The notes under the pieces were generated by a model. It ran no database searches, had not been told where the DNA came from, and saw nothing but the letters and a program-made list of their open reading frames with translations. From an uncultured Lachnospiraceae bacterium (lineage in GTDB: Bacteria; Bacillota; Clostridia; Lachnospirales; Lachnospiraceae): DNA of 64,000 nucleotides. Positions 35,868 to 44,650 of the stretch are shown one piece after another; within the stretch, counting starts at the first letter, position 1; the number at the start of each line of letters is the position of its first letter. The stretch lies in the NCBI GenBank assembly GCA_910584585.1, contig CAJUBP010000006.1:63136-127135 (forward strand). Direction: 5' to 3'. The position numbers and the translations under genes are program-made.

Positions 35868-36389
35868 ATGAAAAAGAATCTAATGAGTGTTTTAATTTTG
35901 GCACTGGTACTTGCGAACCTGGTTTTGACAGCGATCCTGATGATTTCCGTTGTGCCTCAGACAAAGAAAGCGAACGAACTGATTACCAAGGTATGTTCCG
36001 CCATTGATTTGGAGTTAGAAGGCGGCAAAGATAATTCTGCCCTCAATATTCCGATGGAACGGATCGAAACCGTCAGCCTTGCCGACGGAGAGAGCATGAC
36101 CATTAACCTGAAAAGAGGAGAGGACGGTGAAGATCATCACGCAGTGATTTCCGTATCTCTTGCCCTGGATAATAAGAGTGACGGATATAAAACTTATGGA
36201 CCGGACGGAATCGCTGCTAAGGCCGATTTGATTAAAGATGAAGTAAATAAAATCGTGAGAAGTCATACTATTGAAGAGATGCGGGAAAGCCAATCAGATG
36301 TGCAGGATGAGATATTAGCCCGTCTTCGCCGGATGTTTGATTCTGATTTTATCGTAAGCGTAGCATTTCCTACTTATACTTATGAATAA
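35868..36389 (+). CDS. fliL: flagellar basal-body-associated protein FliL
   Basis: A 173-residue single-pass membrane protein: helix at residues 6-28 (MSVLILALVLANLVLTAILMI) and an extracytoplasmic domain ending HTIEEMRESQSDVQDEILARLRRMFDSDFIVSVAFPTYTYE, close to the FliL signature (LR..I...L........V.F..F..Q). FliL rings surround the stator. Slightly divergent, but the place between motB and fliM is canonical. Confidence 0.85.
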   Translation: MKKNLMSVLILALVLANLVLTAILMISVVPQTKKANELITKVCSAIDLELEGGKDNSALNIPMERIETVSLADGESMTINLKRGEDGEDHHAVISVSLALDNKSDGYKTYGPDGIAAKADLIKDEVNKIVRSHTIEEMRESQSDVQDEILARLRRMFDSDFIVSVAFPTYTYE

Positions 36390-36442
36390 AAGCAGCATAT
36401 AAATCAGAAAATTACAAGATAAATGTCAGGTGGTGAGAGAAC

Positions 36443-37423
36443 ATGGGCGAGGTCTTATCGCAAAATGAGATAGACAGTCTGCTGAGTGCCTTAAGTAATG
36501 GCGAATTAGATGCGGATGAGATTAAGGACACAGGAGAGAAACAGGTAAAGGATTACGATTTTGCAAGACCTGCGAAGTTTTCCAAAGAACATCTTAGAAC
36601 GATGGAGATTATATTTGAGCATTACGGAAGACTGTTATCAACGAACCTTCCCGCATATTTGCGGAAGAATATACAGGTAGAAGTAATGAACTCGGAGGCG
36701 GTTACATATTCGGAATTTTCCAATTCCCTGACCAATCCAGTGCTTTTGGGAATTGTAAACTTTGCGCCGATGCCGGGCAGTATCATTATTGATCTGGCGT
36801 CTAACCTGGGTTATGCCATGGTGGATCGTATGCTGGGCGGCGAAGGAGTTCCCCTGGAACGAAGCCGGGATTTTTCAGAGATTGAGCTGCTGATCATTGA
36901 GCGTATCATGAATGTGTGCATCAACCTTCTCAGAGAGCCATGGGAAAATGTAACAGAGATACACCCGAGACTGGAACGTATTGAAACAAATTCTCAGTTT
37001 GCGCAATTTATTTCTCCCGGTGAGATGATTGCTATTATTACAATCAATATGAAAATCGGCGATGTAGAAGGTATGATGAATATTTGTCTGCCCTATATGA
37101 CATTGGAAGATGTGATGGACAAATTGAATACGAAATACTGGTTTTCTACGATGCAGGCCCGGGGGGAACAGGAATATACGGAAATTATTGAATCAGTGAT
37201 TTCCAAGGCTCCTATGCCGGTGAAAGCAGTTTTAGGCAAAAGCGTAATTTCTGTCAGTGATTTTATCAATCTTCAAGTTGGAGATATTGTTCGTTTAGAT
37301 AGAAAAGTAGAAGATGAACTGGATGTATATGTTGGAAATATCAAAAAGTTTACTGCTTTGCCTGGTGCGTCTGGCGATCTGTATGCAGTAAGAGTTACAT
37401 CAGTAATCAGAGAGGAGCAGTGA
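36443..37423 (+). CDS. fliM: flagellar motor switch protein FliM
   Basis: A 326-residue C-ring protein. The N-terminal CheY-P-binding peptide is VLSQNEIDSLLSAL; the middle CheC-like domain includes FEHYGRLLSTNLPAYL and MLGGEG; the C-terminal SpoA domain has LGKSVISVSDFINLQVGDIVRLDR. Length and motifs are normal. It lies four bases ahead of fliY. Confidence 0.95.
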   Translation: MGEVLSQNEIDSLLSALSNGELDADEIKDTGEKQVKDYDFARPAKFSKEHLRTMEIIFEHYGRLLSTNLPAYLRKNIQVEVMNSEAVTYSEFSNSLTNPVLLGIVNFAPMPGSIIIDLASNLGYAMVDRMLGGEGVPLERSRDFSEIELLIIERIMNVCINLLREPWENVTEIHPRLERIETNSQFAQFISPGEMIAIITINMKIGDVEGMMNICLPYMTLEDVMDKLNTKYWFSTMQARGEQEYTEIIESVISKAPMPVKAVLGKSVISVSDFINLQVGDIVRLDRKVEDELDVYVGNIKKFTALPGASGDLYAVRVTSVIREEQ

Positions 37424-37427
37424 CGTT

Positions 37428-38630
37428 ATGGATGGAATGGATGGAGTTTTATCACAGGAAGAGATTAGCGCCCTGTTGAATGATGATTCCGGAATGGACG
37501 CAATCAACGGAGCCGACAATTTGGATGACCTGACGCCGGATGAAATTGACGCGATAGGCGAGATTTCCAATATCAGTATGGGAACGGCAGCCACAACGCT
37601 GTTTTCATTGGTGAACCGGAAAGTGGATATCTCTACGCCGGTGGTTACATTTGCTAATTGGGATGATATTGTCGAGTCATATGAAAGACCCTGTGTGTTT
37701 ATCAGAATTGCCTATACCGTAGGTCTGGACGGGAGCAATCTGCTGGTCTTGAAGGAACAGGACGTTAAGATTATTACAGATTTGATGATGGGCGGAGACG
37801 GAACAAATCTGGAAGGAGAACTGGGGGAACTTCACTTAAGCGCAATCAGTGAGGCCATGAACCAGATGATGGGAAGCGCGGCAACTTCATTGTCGTCAAT
37901 GTTAAATAAGATGATTGATATCAGTCCCCCTTCTGCGGAATTGGTAGATTTAAAGGATACCATAAGCGGAGAAGAAATTGATGAGTTTTTGAGCGGCCGT
38001 TTTGTCAAGATTTCATTTAAAATGGAAATCGGAGATTTGGTAAACAGTGAAATTATGCAGTTGTATCCCATTTCCTTTGCAAAGGAAATGTGTTCCAGTG
38101 TTGCAAATAACATGGAAGCGGACGTTTCCGCCGCGCCGGCAGAGCCGGCTCCAGCTCCGGCGCCCCAGCCGACCCCAGCGCCCCAGCCTATGGCTCAGCA
38201 GCCCATGCAGCAGCAGCCGATGATGGGAGGAATGCCGATGGCAGGTCAGCCCATGATGGGCCAGCCGATGATGGGTCAGCCCATGATGGGAATGCCCATG
38301 GGCGATATGTCACAGATGTACGCTCAGCAGCCGGTAAATGTACAGCCTGCGCAGTTCCAGGCGTTTTCGGGAGATTTTAATCCCATTACGCAGCAGGAAA
38401 ATATCGGATTGATTATGGATGTTCCCCTTGATGTTACGGTGGAACTTGGAAGAACCAGTAAATCAATTCACGATATTCTGGAATTTGCTCCCGGCACAAT
38501 CATTGAGTTAAATAAAATTGCAGGGGAGCCGATAGATGTGTTGGTTAATGGTAAATATGTAGCCAAAGGCGAAGTCGTAGTACTGGAAGAAAGCTTTGGC
38601 GTGCGTATTACCGAAATAATAAATAACTAA
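37428..38630 (+). CDS. fliY: flagellar switch phosphatase FliY (FliN-type)
   Basis: A 400-residue C-ring protein. It has an N-terminal CheY-P-binding peptide (GVLSQEEISALL), a CheC-like phosphatase domain with two E..N helices (DAIGEISNISMGTAAT and ISEAMNQMMGSAAT), a Pro/Gln/Met-rich linker at about residues 235-310 and a C-terminal SpoA/FliN domain (DVTVELGRTSKSIHDILEF). Three exact QPMMG units (residues 274-288) come from tandem 15-base DNA repeats. FliY removes phosphate from CheY at the switch. Confidence 0.93.
   Translation: MDGMDGVLSQEEISALLNDDSGMDAINGADNLDDLTPDEIDAIGEISNISMGTAATTLFSLVNRKVDISTPVVTFANWDDIVESYERPCVFIRIAYTVGLDGSNLLVLKEQDVKIITDLMMGGDGTNLEGELGELHLSAISEAMNQMMGSAATSLSSMLNKMIDISPPSAELVDLKDTISGEEIDEFLSGRFVKISFKMEIGDLVNSEIMQLYPISFAKEMCSSVANNMEADVSAAPAEPAPAPAPQPTPAPQPMAQQPMQQQPMMGGMPMAGQPMMGQPMMGQPMMGMPMGDMSQMYAQQPVNVQPAQFQAFSGDFNPITQQENIGLIMDVPLDVTVELGRTSKSIHDILEFAPGTIIELNKIAGEPIDVLVNGKYVAKGEVVVLEESFGVRITEIINN
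38247..38291 (+). repeat. three tandem 15-base repeats inside fliY
   Basis: CAGCCCATGATGGGC, CAGCCGATGATGGGT and CAGCCCATGATGGGA, each encoding QPMMG. A related CAGCCGATGATGGGA unit stands 32 bases upstream. Such repeats may expand or contract and change the linker length. Confidence 0.85.
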
Positions 38631-38670
38631 GAAAACAAATAATTTAAAGTGATATCAAGGAGAAGAAGAC

Positions 38671-39033
38671 ATGGCAAAGAATATTTTAATTTGTGATGAC
38701 GCAGCTTTTATGAGAATGATGATCAAGGACATTCTTACCAAGAACGGCTACAATATTGCAGGAGAAGCCGAGAACGGCCTGAAGGCAGTCGAGAAGTACA
38801 ATGAGACAAAACCGGATTTGGTACTGATGGATATCACCATGCCGGAAATGGACGGAATTCAGGCATTGAAACAGATTAAAGCCTCTGACCCTTCCGCATG
38901 TGTGATTATGTGTTCTGCAATGGGACAGCAGGCAATGGTTATTGAAGCGATTCAGTCTGGGGCAAAAGACTTTATTGTGAAGCCTTTCCAGGCGGAACGT
39001 GTGTTAGAAGCAGTAAAAAAAGTAGTTGGATAA
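38671..39033 (+). CDS. cheY: chemotaxis response regulator CheY
   Basis: A 120-residue single-domain receiver. Asp8-Asp9 in NILICDDAAFMR, phosphorylation site Asp54 in LVLMDITMPEMDG, and Lys103 region FIVKPFQAERV with the switch Ser/Thr in IMCSAMGQ. It accepts phosphate from CheA and binds FliM and FliY. AAGGAGAAG precedes the ATG. Confidence 0.95.
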   Translation: MAKNILICDDAAFMRMMIKDILTKNGYNIAGEAENGLKAVEKYNETKPDLVLMDITMPEMDGIQALKQIKASDPSACVIMCSAMGQQAMVIEAIQSGAKDFIVKPFQAERVLEAVKKVVG

Positions 39034-39034
39034 C

Positions 39035-39415
39035 ATGGTTTTGCTGGAGATTTCCTCAGGATGGGAGAGTTTTTTCCAACTGATTGGCGTATTGTTGATT
39101 TTCCTGTTTGTGCTGGTACTTACGTATCTGGTTACAAAATGGATTGCGGGTTACCAGCAGGGAATCACATATAATAAAAATATACGAATCATTGAAACAT
39201 TTCGGGTAAGCAATAATAAGTTTATTCAGATTATTCAGGTTGGGAAGAAATATCTGGTTATTTCCGTCTGCAAAGATACGATCCATCTATTGACGGAGCT
39301 GACCGAAGAGCAATTGACCTATTTTCCTTCCATGGAAGAGAGCAAAAAGGTCAATGTGAATGAGAATTTTCAGGAAATATTAAACAGCCTGAAGAAAAAA
39401 TTTCCCAGGAAGTAG
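39035..39415 (+). CDS. fliO: flagellar export gate assembly protein FliO/FliZ
   Basis: A 126-residue single-pass protein with a membrane helix at about 12-35 (FFQLIGVLLIFLFVLVLTYLVTKWI) and the short cytoplasmic FliO domain: NKNIRIIETFRVSNNKFIQIIQVGKKYLVISVCKDTIHLLTEL. FliO helps FliP pentamers form. ATG at 39035 lies right behind cheY without a strong ribosome site, so coupling to cheY is likely. Confidence 0.85.
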   Translation: MVLLEISSGWESFFQLIGVLLIFLFVLVLTYLVTKWIAGYQQGITYNKNIRIIETFRVSNNKFIQIIQVGKKYLVISVCKDTIHLLTELTEEQLTYFPSMEESKKVNVNENFQEILNSLKKKFPRK

Positions 39416-39425
39416 GAAAAGTACG

Positions 39426-40328
39426 ATGAAAAAGCTGAAAAAAATATGTTTCAGAGTTTCCTTGGCCTGCGGGACAATTACTTTGCTGATGGCATTGTGT
39501 CTGATGTTCGGCCAAAGCGCGCATGCGACGGGAACCGATCCCGATAACAACCAGGATGACAACCAACAGGTAACAGATGAAACCAGGCAGGAGATAGGTG
39601 AACTGGATCCTCCGAATACTCAGCCGGCAGAGCGCGGCACAACCAATGGGATTTCCGTCAGTTGGAATAATGAAGAGGGAAATTTGTCCGCCAATATCAG
39701 GATTCTGCTGGTGCTTACGGTAATTTCACTGGCGCCTTCCATCCTGATCATGCTTACGTCTTTTACCAGGATTATTATTGTTCTGCATTTTGTAAGAACC
39801 GCTGTGGGAACTCAGACCGTGCCGCCCAACCAGGTAATGATAGGGCTTGCGTTATTTCTGACGCTGTTTATTATGAATCCTGTTTTTTCTGAAATTAACG
39901 AAACGGTGATTCAGCCTTTAGAGGCCAATGAGATTAATCAGGAAGAAGCATTGGAGCGGATCGAAGATCCAATCCGGAGATTTATGTACAAGGAAATGCA
40001 GCGGAAGGATTTAAAATTGTTCTGCGATATTGCGGAGATTGACATGACCGGCATGGATTTAAGCGAGCCGGAGACATTAGAGCCCATTCCGATGAATGTG
40101 GTCATTCCGGCATTTATTATCAGTGAACTTAGGACAGCGTTTATTATCGGTTTTCTGATTTACATTCCGTTTATTGTCATTGATATGGTGGTTGCCTCTG
40201 TATTAATGTCGATGGGTATGATGATGCTGCCGCCTACGACGATTTCTATGCCTTTCAAAATTCTGCTGTTTGTGCTGGCAGATGGATGGGATCTTGTGAT
40301 CGGCAGTCTGGTAAAAACATTTCATTGA
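39426..40328 (+). CDS. fliP: flagellar export gate protein FliP
   Basis: A 300-residue core export-gate subunit with a cleavable signal peptide (residues 1-36, ending SAHATG). An unusually long polar segment rich in Asp, Asn, Gln and Thr (about 37-80) precedes the first membrane helix. FliP signatures: TVISLAPSILIMLTSFTRIIIVLHFVRTAVGTQTVPPNQVMIGLALFLT, PAFIISELRTAFIIGF and DMVVASVLMSMGMMMLPP. Longer than most homologues because of the polar insert. Confidence 0.93.
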   Translation: MKKLKKICFRVSLACGTITLLMALCLMFGQSAHATGTDPDNNQDDNQQVTDETRQEIGELDPPNTQPAERGTTNGISVSWNNEEGNLSANIRILLVLTVISLAPSILIMLTSFTRIIIVLHFVRTAVGTQTVPPNQVMIGLALFLTLFIMNPVFSEINETVIQPLEANEINQEEALERIEDPIRRFMYKEMQRKDLKLFCDIAEIDMTGMDLSEPETLEPIPMNVVIPAFIISELRTAFIIGFLIYIPFIVIDMVVASVLMSMGMMMLPPTTISMPFKILLFVLADGWDLVIGSLVKTFH

Positions 40329-40380
40329 GTCGCAGCCGCATGGAACGTCAGGTGGCTGAAGAGCGCGGAGGTAAGAACAG

Positions 40381-40653
40381 ATGATTACAGAAGGACAGGT
40401 AATGGATATTGCAAGAGAGGCATTGTTTTTAATTATCAAAGTGTCTAGCCCCTTGCTGTTGATTTCATTGATTATAGGCTTGATTGTCAGTATTTTTCAG
40501 ACAGTCACTTCTATTCAGGAGCAGACGCTGACCTTTGTGCCTAAAATTCTGGTGGTCTTTTTAGGCATGATGCTGTTGGGCGGATGGATTCTGGAGAATC
40601 TGACAGGCTTTATGACCGAACTGTGGAGTGATTTCGGCCTGTATCTGCGTTAG
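40381..40653 (+). CDS. fliQ: flagellar export gate protein FliQ
   Basis: A 90-residue protein with two membrane helices. ITEGQVMDIAREALFLIIKVSSPLLLISLIIGLIVSIFQTVTSIQEQTLTFVPKI is nearly the FliQ consensus. Its location between fliP and fliR is invariant across flagellated bacteria. Confidence 0.95.
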   Translation: MITEGQVMDIAREALFLIIKVSSPLLLISLIIGLIVSIFQTVTSIQEQTLTFVPKILVVFLGMMLLGGWILENLTGFMTELWSDFGLYLR

Positions 40654-40664
40654 GTTGAGACAGT

Positions 40665-41447
40665 ATGATAAACTATGAGTTTACATTATATACATTTGAA
40701 TATTTTTTGATGATATTGGTAAGGGTTGCGTCATTTGTCTTTATTGCTCCGTTTTTTGGAATGAATAATACCCCGGCTCGGGTGAAGATTGGCCTGTCAG
40801 TGTTTCTTGCGCTGATTTTGTATCAGGTTATTTTGCCCAAAGAAGTTTTGGAATATTCCGGAGTAATTGAATTTGCCATCATCGTTCTGAAAGAAGGAAT
40901 TACAGGTCTGCTCATTGGGTTTGCGGCAAATATTTGTAATTCCATTATTGTGTTTTCGGGCAAAGTGATCGATATGGAAATCGGGCTTGCCATGGCAAAT
41001 ATTTACGATCCTACCACTCAGTCTCAGTCGGGGCTTACCGGAACCATGTATAATTATTTTATTATGATGCTTCTGATTATTACTGATATGCATCACTTTA
41101 TACTGCGTGCGTTTATCGACACGTATCAGGTTATTCCGGTGAATGAAACAGTGTTTGACTGGACGCACCTGATGGGGACCATGACCATGTATGTGACCGA
41201 TTTGATGGTGATTGGGTTTCGGATTGTCCTTCCCATTTTTGCTACCAGCATGATACTGAACTGTATCCTGGGAATTATGGCGAAGGTGGCTCCCCAGATG
41301 AATATGTTTGCGGTGGGTATGCAGCTTAAGATTCTAATCGGATTTTCCATTATGTTTCTGACCATTGTGCTGCTCCCGGATGTTTCAAATTTTATTTTCA
41401 GGGAAATGAAGAGGATGATTGTTTCCGTTATTGAAGGAATGTATTGA
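40665..41447 (+). CDS. fliR: flagellar export gate protein FliR
   Basis: A 260-residue polytopic membrane protein (about six helices). RVASFVFIAPFFGMNNTPARVKIGLSVFLALIL near the N terminus and GLLIGFAANICNSIIVFSGKVIDMEIGLAMANIYDP are the FliR signatures. It forms the gate with FliP and FliQ. Its stop overlaps the TTG start of flhB, so the two are coupled. Confidence 0.94.
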   Translation: MINYEFTLYTFEYFLMILVRVASFVFIAPFFGMNNTPARVKIGLSVFLALILYQVILPKEVLEYSGVIEFAIIVLKEGITGLLIGFAANICNSIIVFSGKVIDMEIGLAMANIYDPTTQSQSGLTGTMYNYFIMMLLIITDMHHFILRAFIDTYQVIPVNETVFDWTHLMGTMTMYVTDLMVIGFRIVLPIFATSMILNCILGIMAKVAPQMNMFAVGMQLKILIGFSIMFLTIVLLPDVSNFIFREMKRMIVSVIEGMY

Positions 41448-42580
41448 AATTGAGAGAAAAGTCTTGTTTTTTTATGGAATATGATCTGCAGTGGTTTGCA
41501 AAAGAAGGAAACGGCGGAGAAAAAACAGAGCCTGCCACATCCAAGAAGCTGCAGGACGCCAGAAATGAAGGACAGGTAGCGAAAAGCCAGGAATTAAACA
41601 GCGCTTTGAGCCTGATCGCGTTGTTTGTAACTTTGAAAATATTTATTTCTTATATTGGAGAAAGTTTATTTCGCAGTTTTCCGGTATTATACAATAAAAT
41701 TCCGGATATTATAGATGAAAGCATCGGCGGCATGTCAGTAAAGCTGGCAACAACAGTTATGAATCATACGCTCATTACCATTGTTAAGATTCTGCTTCCG
41801 GTATTTTTGATTGGATATTCTGTTGCGCTGCTGACGAATATTGTTCAGGTTGGGTGGAAAGTAACTGCAAAGCCCATGAAGCCCAAGTTCAGCAAGCTGA
41901 ATCCCTTAAGCGGTTTCAAGCGGATTTTTTCCAAGGATTCCCTCTTTGAATTGCTGAAATCAATTGCTAAAATAAGTTTGATTATCTATGTGGCTTATAC
42001 GGCAATCAGGGATCATCGGGACGAGTTGTTTTTGGTATATGACATTCCTCTTTTACAGGTGATTTTGCTGGTAGGTTCCATTGTAATAGACGCGGGGCTG
42101 CAAATCAGCCTGGTGTATCTGATTGTCGGAATTGCGGATTGGTTTTACCAGAAGCATAAGTTCAAGGAAGACATGAAGATGACCAAACAGGAAGTGAAGG
42201 ATGAATATAAGAATACGGAAGGAAACCCTGAGATCAAAGGGCGTCAGCGTTCCAGAATGCGGGAAGCTTCCCAGAGGCGCATGATGCAGAGCCTTCCCAG
42301 CGCTGATGTGGTAATCACCAATCCTACTCATTACGCAGTGGCTATCAAATACGACGCCAGCCAGTATTCCGCTCCTGTTGTAGTGGCAAAAGGAGAAGAC
42401 TACCTTGCCATGAAAATCCGGGAAGCAGCCAAAGAGCATCAGATAGAAATTGTGGAAAATAAACCTCTGGCGCGGATGCTTTACGCCAATGTGGACGTTG
42501 GGGAAGAAGTGCCGCCGGAATTGTATCAGGCAGTGGCGGAAGTGCTTGCTTTTGTTTACAGTCTGAGAGAAAATAGATAA
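41444..42580 (+). CDS. flhB: flagellar export switch protein FlhB
   Basis: A 378-residue membrane protein with four helices and a self-cleaving cytoplasmic domain that changes export from hook to filament substrates. The cleavage motif NPTH (Asn293-Pro294) is intact in DVVITNPTHYAVAIKYD. GGEKTEPATSKKLQDARNEGQVAKSQEL near the N terminus is typical. TTG at 41444, behind GAAGGA and overlapping the fliR stop, is preferred; ATG at 41474 is an alternative that would remove ten residues. Confidence 0.93.
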   Translation: MKLREKSCFFMEYDLQWFAKEGNGGEKTEPATSKKLQDARNEGQVAKSQELNSALSLIALFVTLKIFISYIGESLFRSFPVLYNKIPDIIDESIGGMSVKLATTVMNHTLITIVKILLPVFLIGYSVALLTNIVQVGWKVTAKPMKPKFSKLNPLSGFKRIFSKDSLFELLKSIAKISLIIYVAYTAIRDHRDELFLVYDIPLLQVILLVGSIVIDAGLQISLVYLIVGIADWFYQKHKFKEDMKMTKQEVKDEYKNTEGNPEIKGRQRSRMREASQRRMMQSLPSADVVITNPTHYAVAIKYDASQYSAPVVVAKGEDYLAMKIREAAKEHQIEIVENKPLARMLYANVDVGEEVPPELYQAVAEVLAFVYSLRENR

Positions 42581-42613
42581 TTGTAACAGGTAGAGACGAA
42601 AGGAGAAATCAGC

Positions 42614-44650
42614 ATGAAGAAGGCAGATATGGGAATTGCGCTGTACATACTGGCGGCAATCATATTCTTTATTGTTCCAATTCCTTCTATTCTATTGGAT
42701 ATCATGCTGGCATTTAACATATCCATAGCATTGGTGATATTGATGAATGCCTTATTTGTAAAAGAAGTGCTGGATATGTCTTTTTTCCCAACATTGCTTT
42801 TGTTCACCACTATTTTCCGTATCTCTTTGAACGTTTCCTCCACCCGTTTAATTTTAAATACAGGAGATCCGGGAAACGTGGTTCGTACTTTCGGACAGTT
42901 TGTAGGCGGAAATGATCTGATTATCGGCGCGATTATTTTCGTGGTTATGATTTTGATTCAGTTAATCGTAATCAATAAAGGTTCCGAACGTGTGTCTGAA
43001 GTAACGGCAAGATTTACCCTGGATGCTATGCCGGGAAAGCAGATGGCCATTGACGCGGATTTGAATACCGGTACCATCAATGAGAAACAGGCAAGGGAGC
43101 GCCGGGATAAGATTCAGCAGGAATCCAGCTTTTTCGGAGCTATGGACGGTGCCACCAAGTATGTAAAGGGAGACGCCACGGTAGGTATTGTAGTGACTCT
43201 GATTAACCTGGTAGGCGGAATTGCCATGGGAGTGACCCGCCAGGGGCTGGAAATCGGCGACGCTCTGAATCAGTATGGGATTCTCACCATCGGTGACGGC
43301 CTTGTCAGCCAGATTCCGTCTCTTTTGATTTCGCTGGCTACTGGTATTTTGGTAACAAAGGCGTCCAAAGAGGCAGATTTCAGTGATTTGCTGATTCGTC
43401 AGTTGTTCGGAATTCCCAAGGTATTGTATATCGTAGGGGCGGTTTTGATTTTCCTGGGGCTGGCTACGCCTTTGGACTGGAGATTATTTGTTCCCCTTGG
43501 AATTGCATTTCTGATTGCGGGCAGAAGTATGGAGACCAGCCTTGGGATAGAGGCTATCGAAGAAGAAGTGGATATGGCGGAAGAGCAGGCGGAAGAGATC
43601 CGAAGGCCGGAGAATGTGGTGTCATTGCTGCAGGTAGATCCCATTGAACTGGAATTTGGATACGGTATTATTCCCCTTGCGGATGTGAACCAGGGCGGTG
43701 ACTTGCTGGATCGGGTGGTTATGATAAGAAGGCAGATTGCATTGGAACTGGGTACTGTTGTGCCGATTATCCGTCTCCGCGATAACATACAGCTGAATCC
43801 TAACCAGTATATCATTAAAATCAAAGGAATTCAGGTGACAGAAGGAGAGATTTTATTTGACCACTATATGGCAATGAACCCTGGATTTGTGGAAGAAGAA
43901 ATCTCCGGTATCCCCACCTTTGAGCCTTCCTTCCATCTGCCGGCCCTCTGGATTACAGAGAGCCAGAGGGAGCGGGCGGAAAGCCTGGGCTATACAGTAG
44001 TGGATCCGCCCTCCATTATTGCCACCCATTTGACAGAAGTAATCAGGATGCATATTGATGAATTGCTGTCCCGCCAGGATGTACAGAATCTTGTCAATAA
44101 TATCAAAGAGACCAATCCAACCCTTGTGGATGAGCTGATACCCAAGCTTCTTGGAATCGGAGAGATTCAGAAAGTACTGCAGAATCTGCTGCGGGAAGGA
44201 ATTTCCATTCGGGATTTGCTTACTATTTTTGAAACAATGGCAGATCACGCAGCCACTACCCGGGATACGGATGTACTGACGGAATACGCGAGACAAAGCC
44301 TGAAACGGGCAATTTCCAGCAAATATTTTCCGGCCAATGAAGTTACCAGCGTAATTACTTTAGATCCCAAGCTGGAACAGGAGATTATGGGTTCTGTAAA
44401 ACAGACAGAACAGGGAGCTTATCTGACGCTGGATCCGGAGAAAACCAAAGCGATTATGGCGTCGCTGGAGACAGAGATTGCCAAGCTGGAAAATCTCGGA
44501 AAAAATGCAATTATTATCACATCGCCGATTGTGCGTATGTATTTTAAGAAATTGACAGAAGATTATTTCAGAGACTTAATTGTCGTTTCTTACAATGAAG
44601 TTGAATCCAACGTAGAATTACAATCAGTAGGGATGGTGAGCCTTTCATGA
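42614..44650 (+). CDS. flhA: flagellar export platform protein FlhA
   Basis: A 678-residue protein. The N-terminal half has about eight membrane helices and the FHIPEP signature region: RFTLDAMPGKQMAIDADLNTGTINEKQARERR. The C-terminal half is the soluble nonameric platform for chaperone-substrate docking. Length is typical. The stop overlaps the ATG of flhF (ATGA). Confidence 0.95.
   Translation: MKKADMGIALYILAAIIFFIVPIPSILLDIMLAFNISIALVILMNALFVKEVLDMSFFPTLLLFTTIFRISLNVSSTRLILNTGDPGNVVRTFGQFVGGNDLIIGAIIFVVMILIQLIVINKGSERVSEVTARFTLDAMPGKQMAIDADLNTGTINEKQARERRDKIQQESSFFGAMDGATKYVKGDATVGIVVTLINLVGGIAMGVTRQGLEIGDALNQYGILTIGDGLVSQIPSLLISLATGILVTKASKEADFSDLLIRQLFGIPKVLYIVGAVLIFLGLATPLDWRLFVPLGIAFLIAGRSMETSLGIEAIEEEVDMAEEQAEEIRRPENVVSLLQVDPIELEFGYGIIPLADVNQGGDLLDRVVMIRRQIALELGTVVPIIRLRDNIQLNPNQYIIKIKGIQVTEGEILFDHYMAMNPGFVEEEISGIPTFEPSFHLPALWITESQRERAESLGYTVVDPPSIIATHLTEVIRMHIDELLSRQDVQNLVNNIKETNPTLVDELIPKLLGIGEIQKVLQNLLREGISIRDLLTIFETMADHAATTRDTDVLTEYARQSLKRAISSKYFPANEVTSVITLDPKLEQEIMGSVKQTEQGAYLTLDPEKTKAIMASLETEIAKLENLGKNAIIITSPIVRMYFKKLTEDYFRDLIVVSYNEVESNVELQSVGMVSLS

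Noticed and set aside
38211..38291. A CRISPR-like repeat array
   Set aside because: The repeats are in-frame codons for QPMMG inside fliY, with no spacers and no cas genes nearby. VapD shares the Cas2 fold but is not in a CRISPR context.
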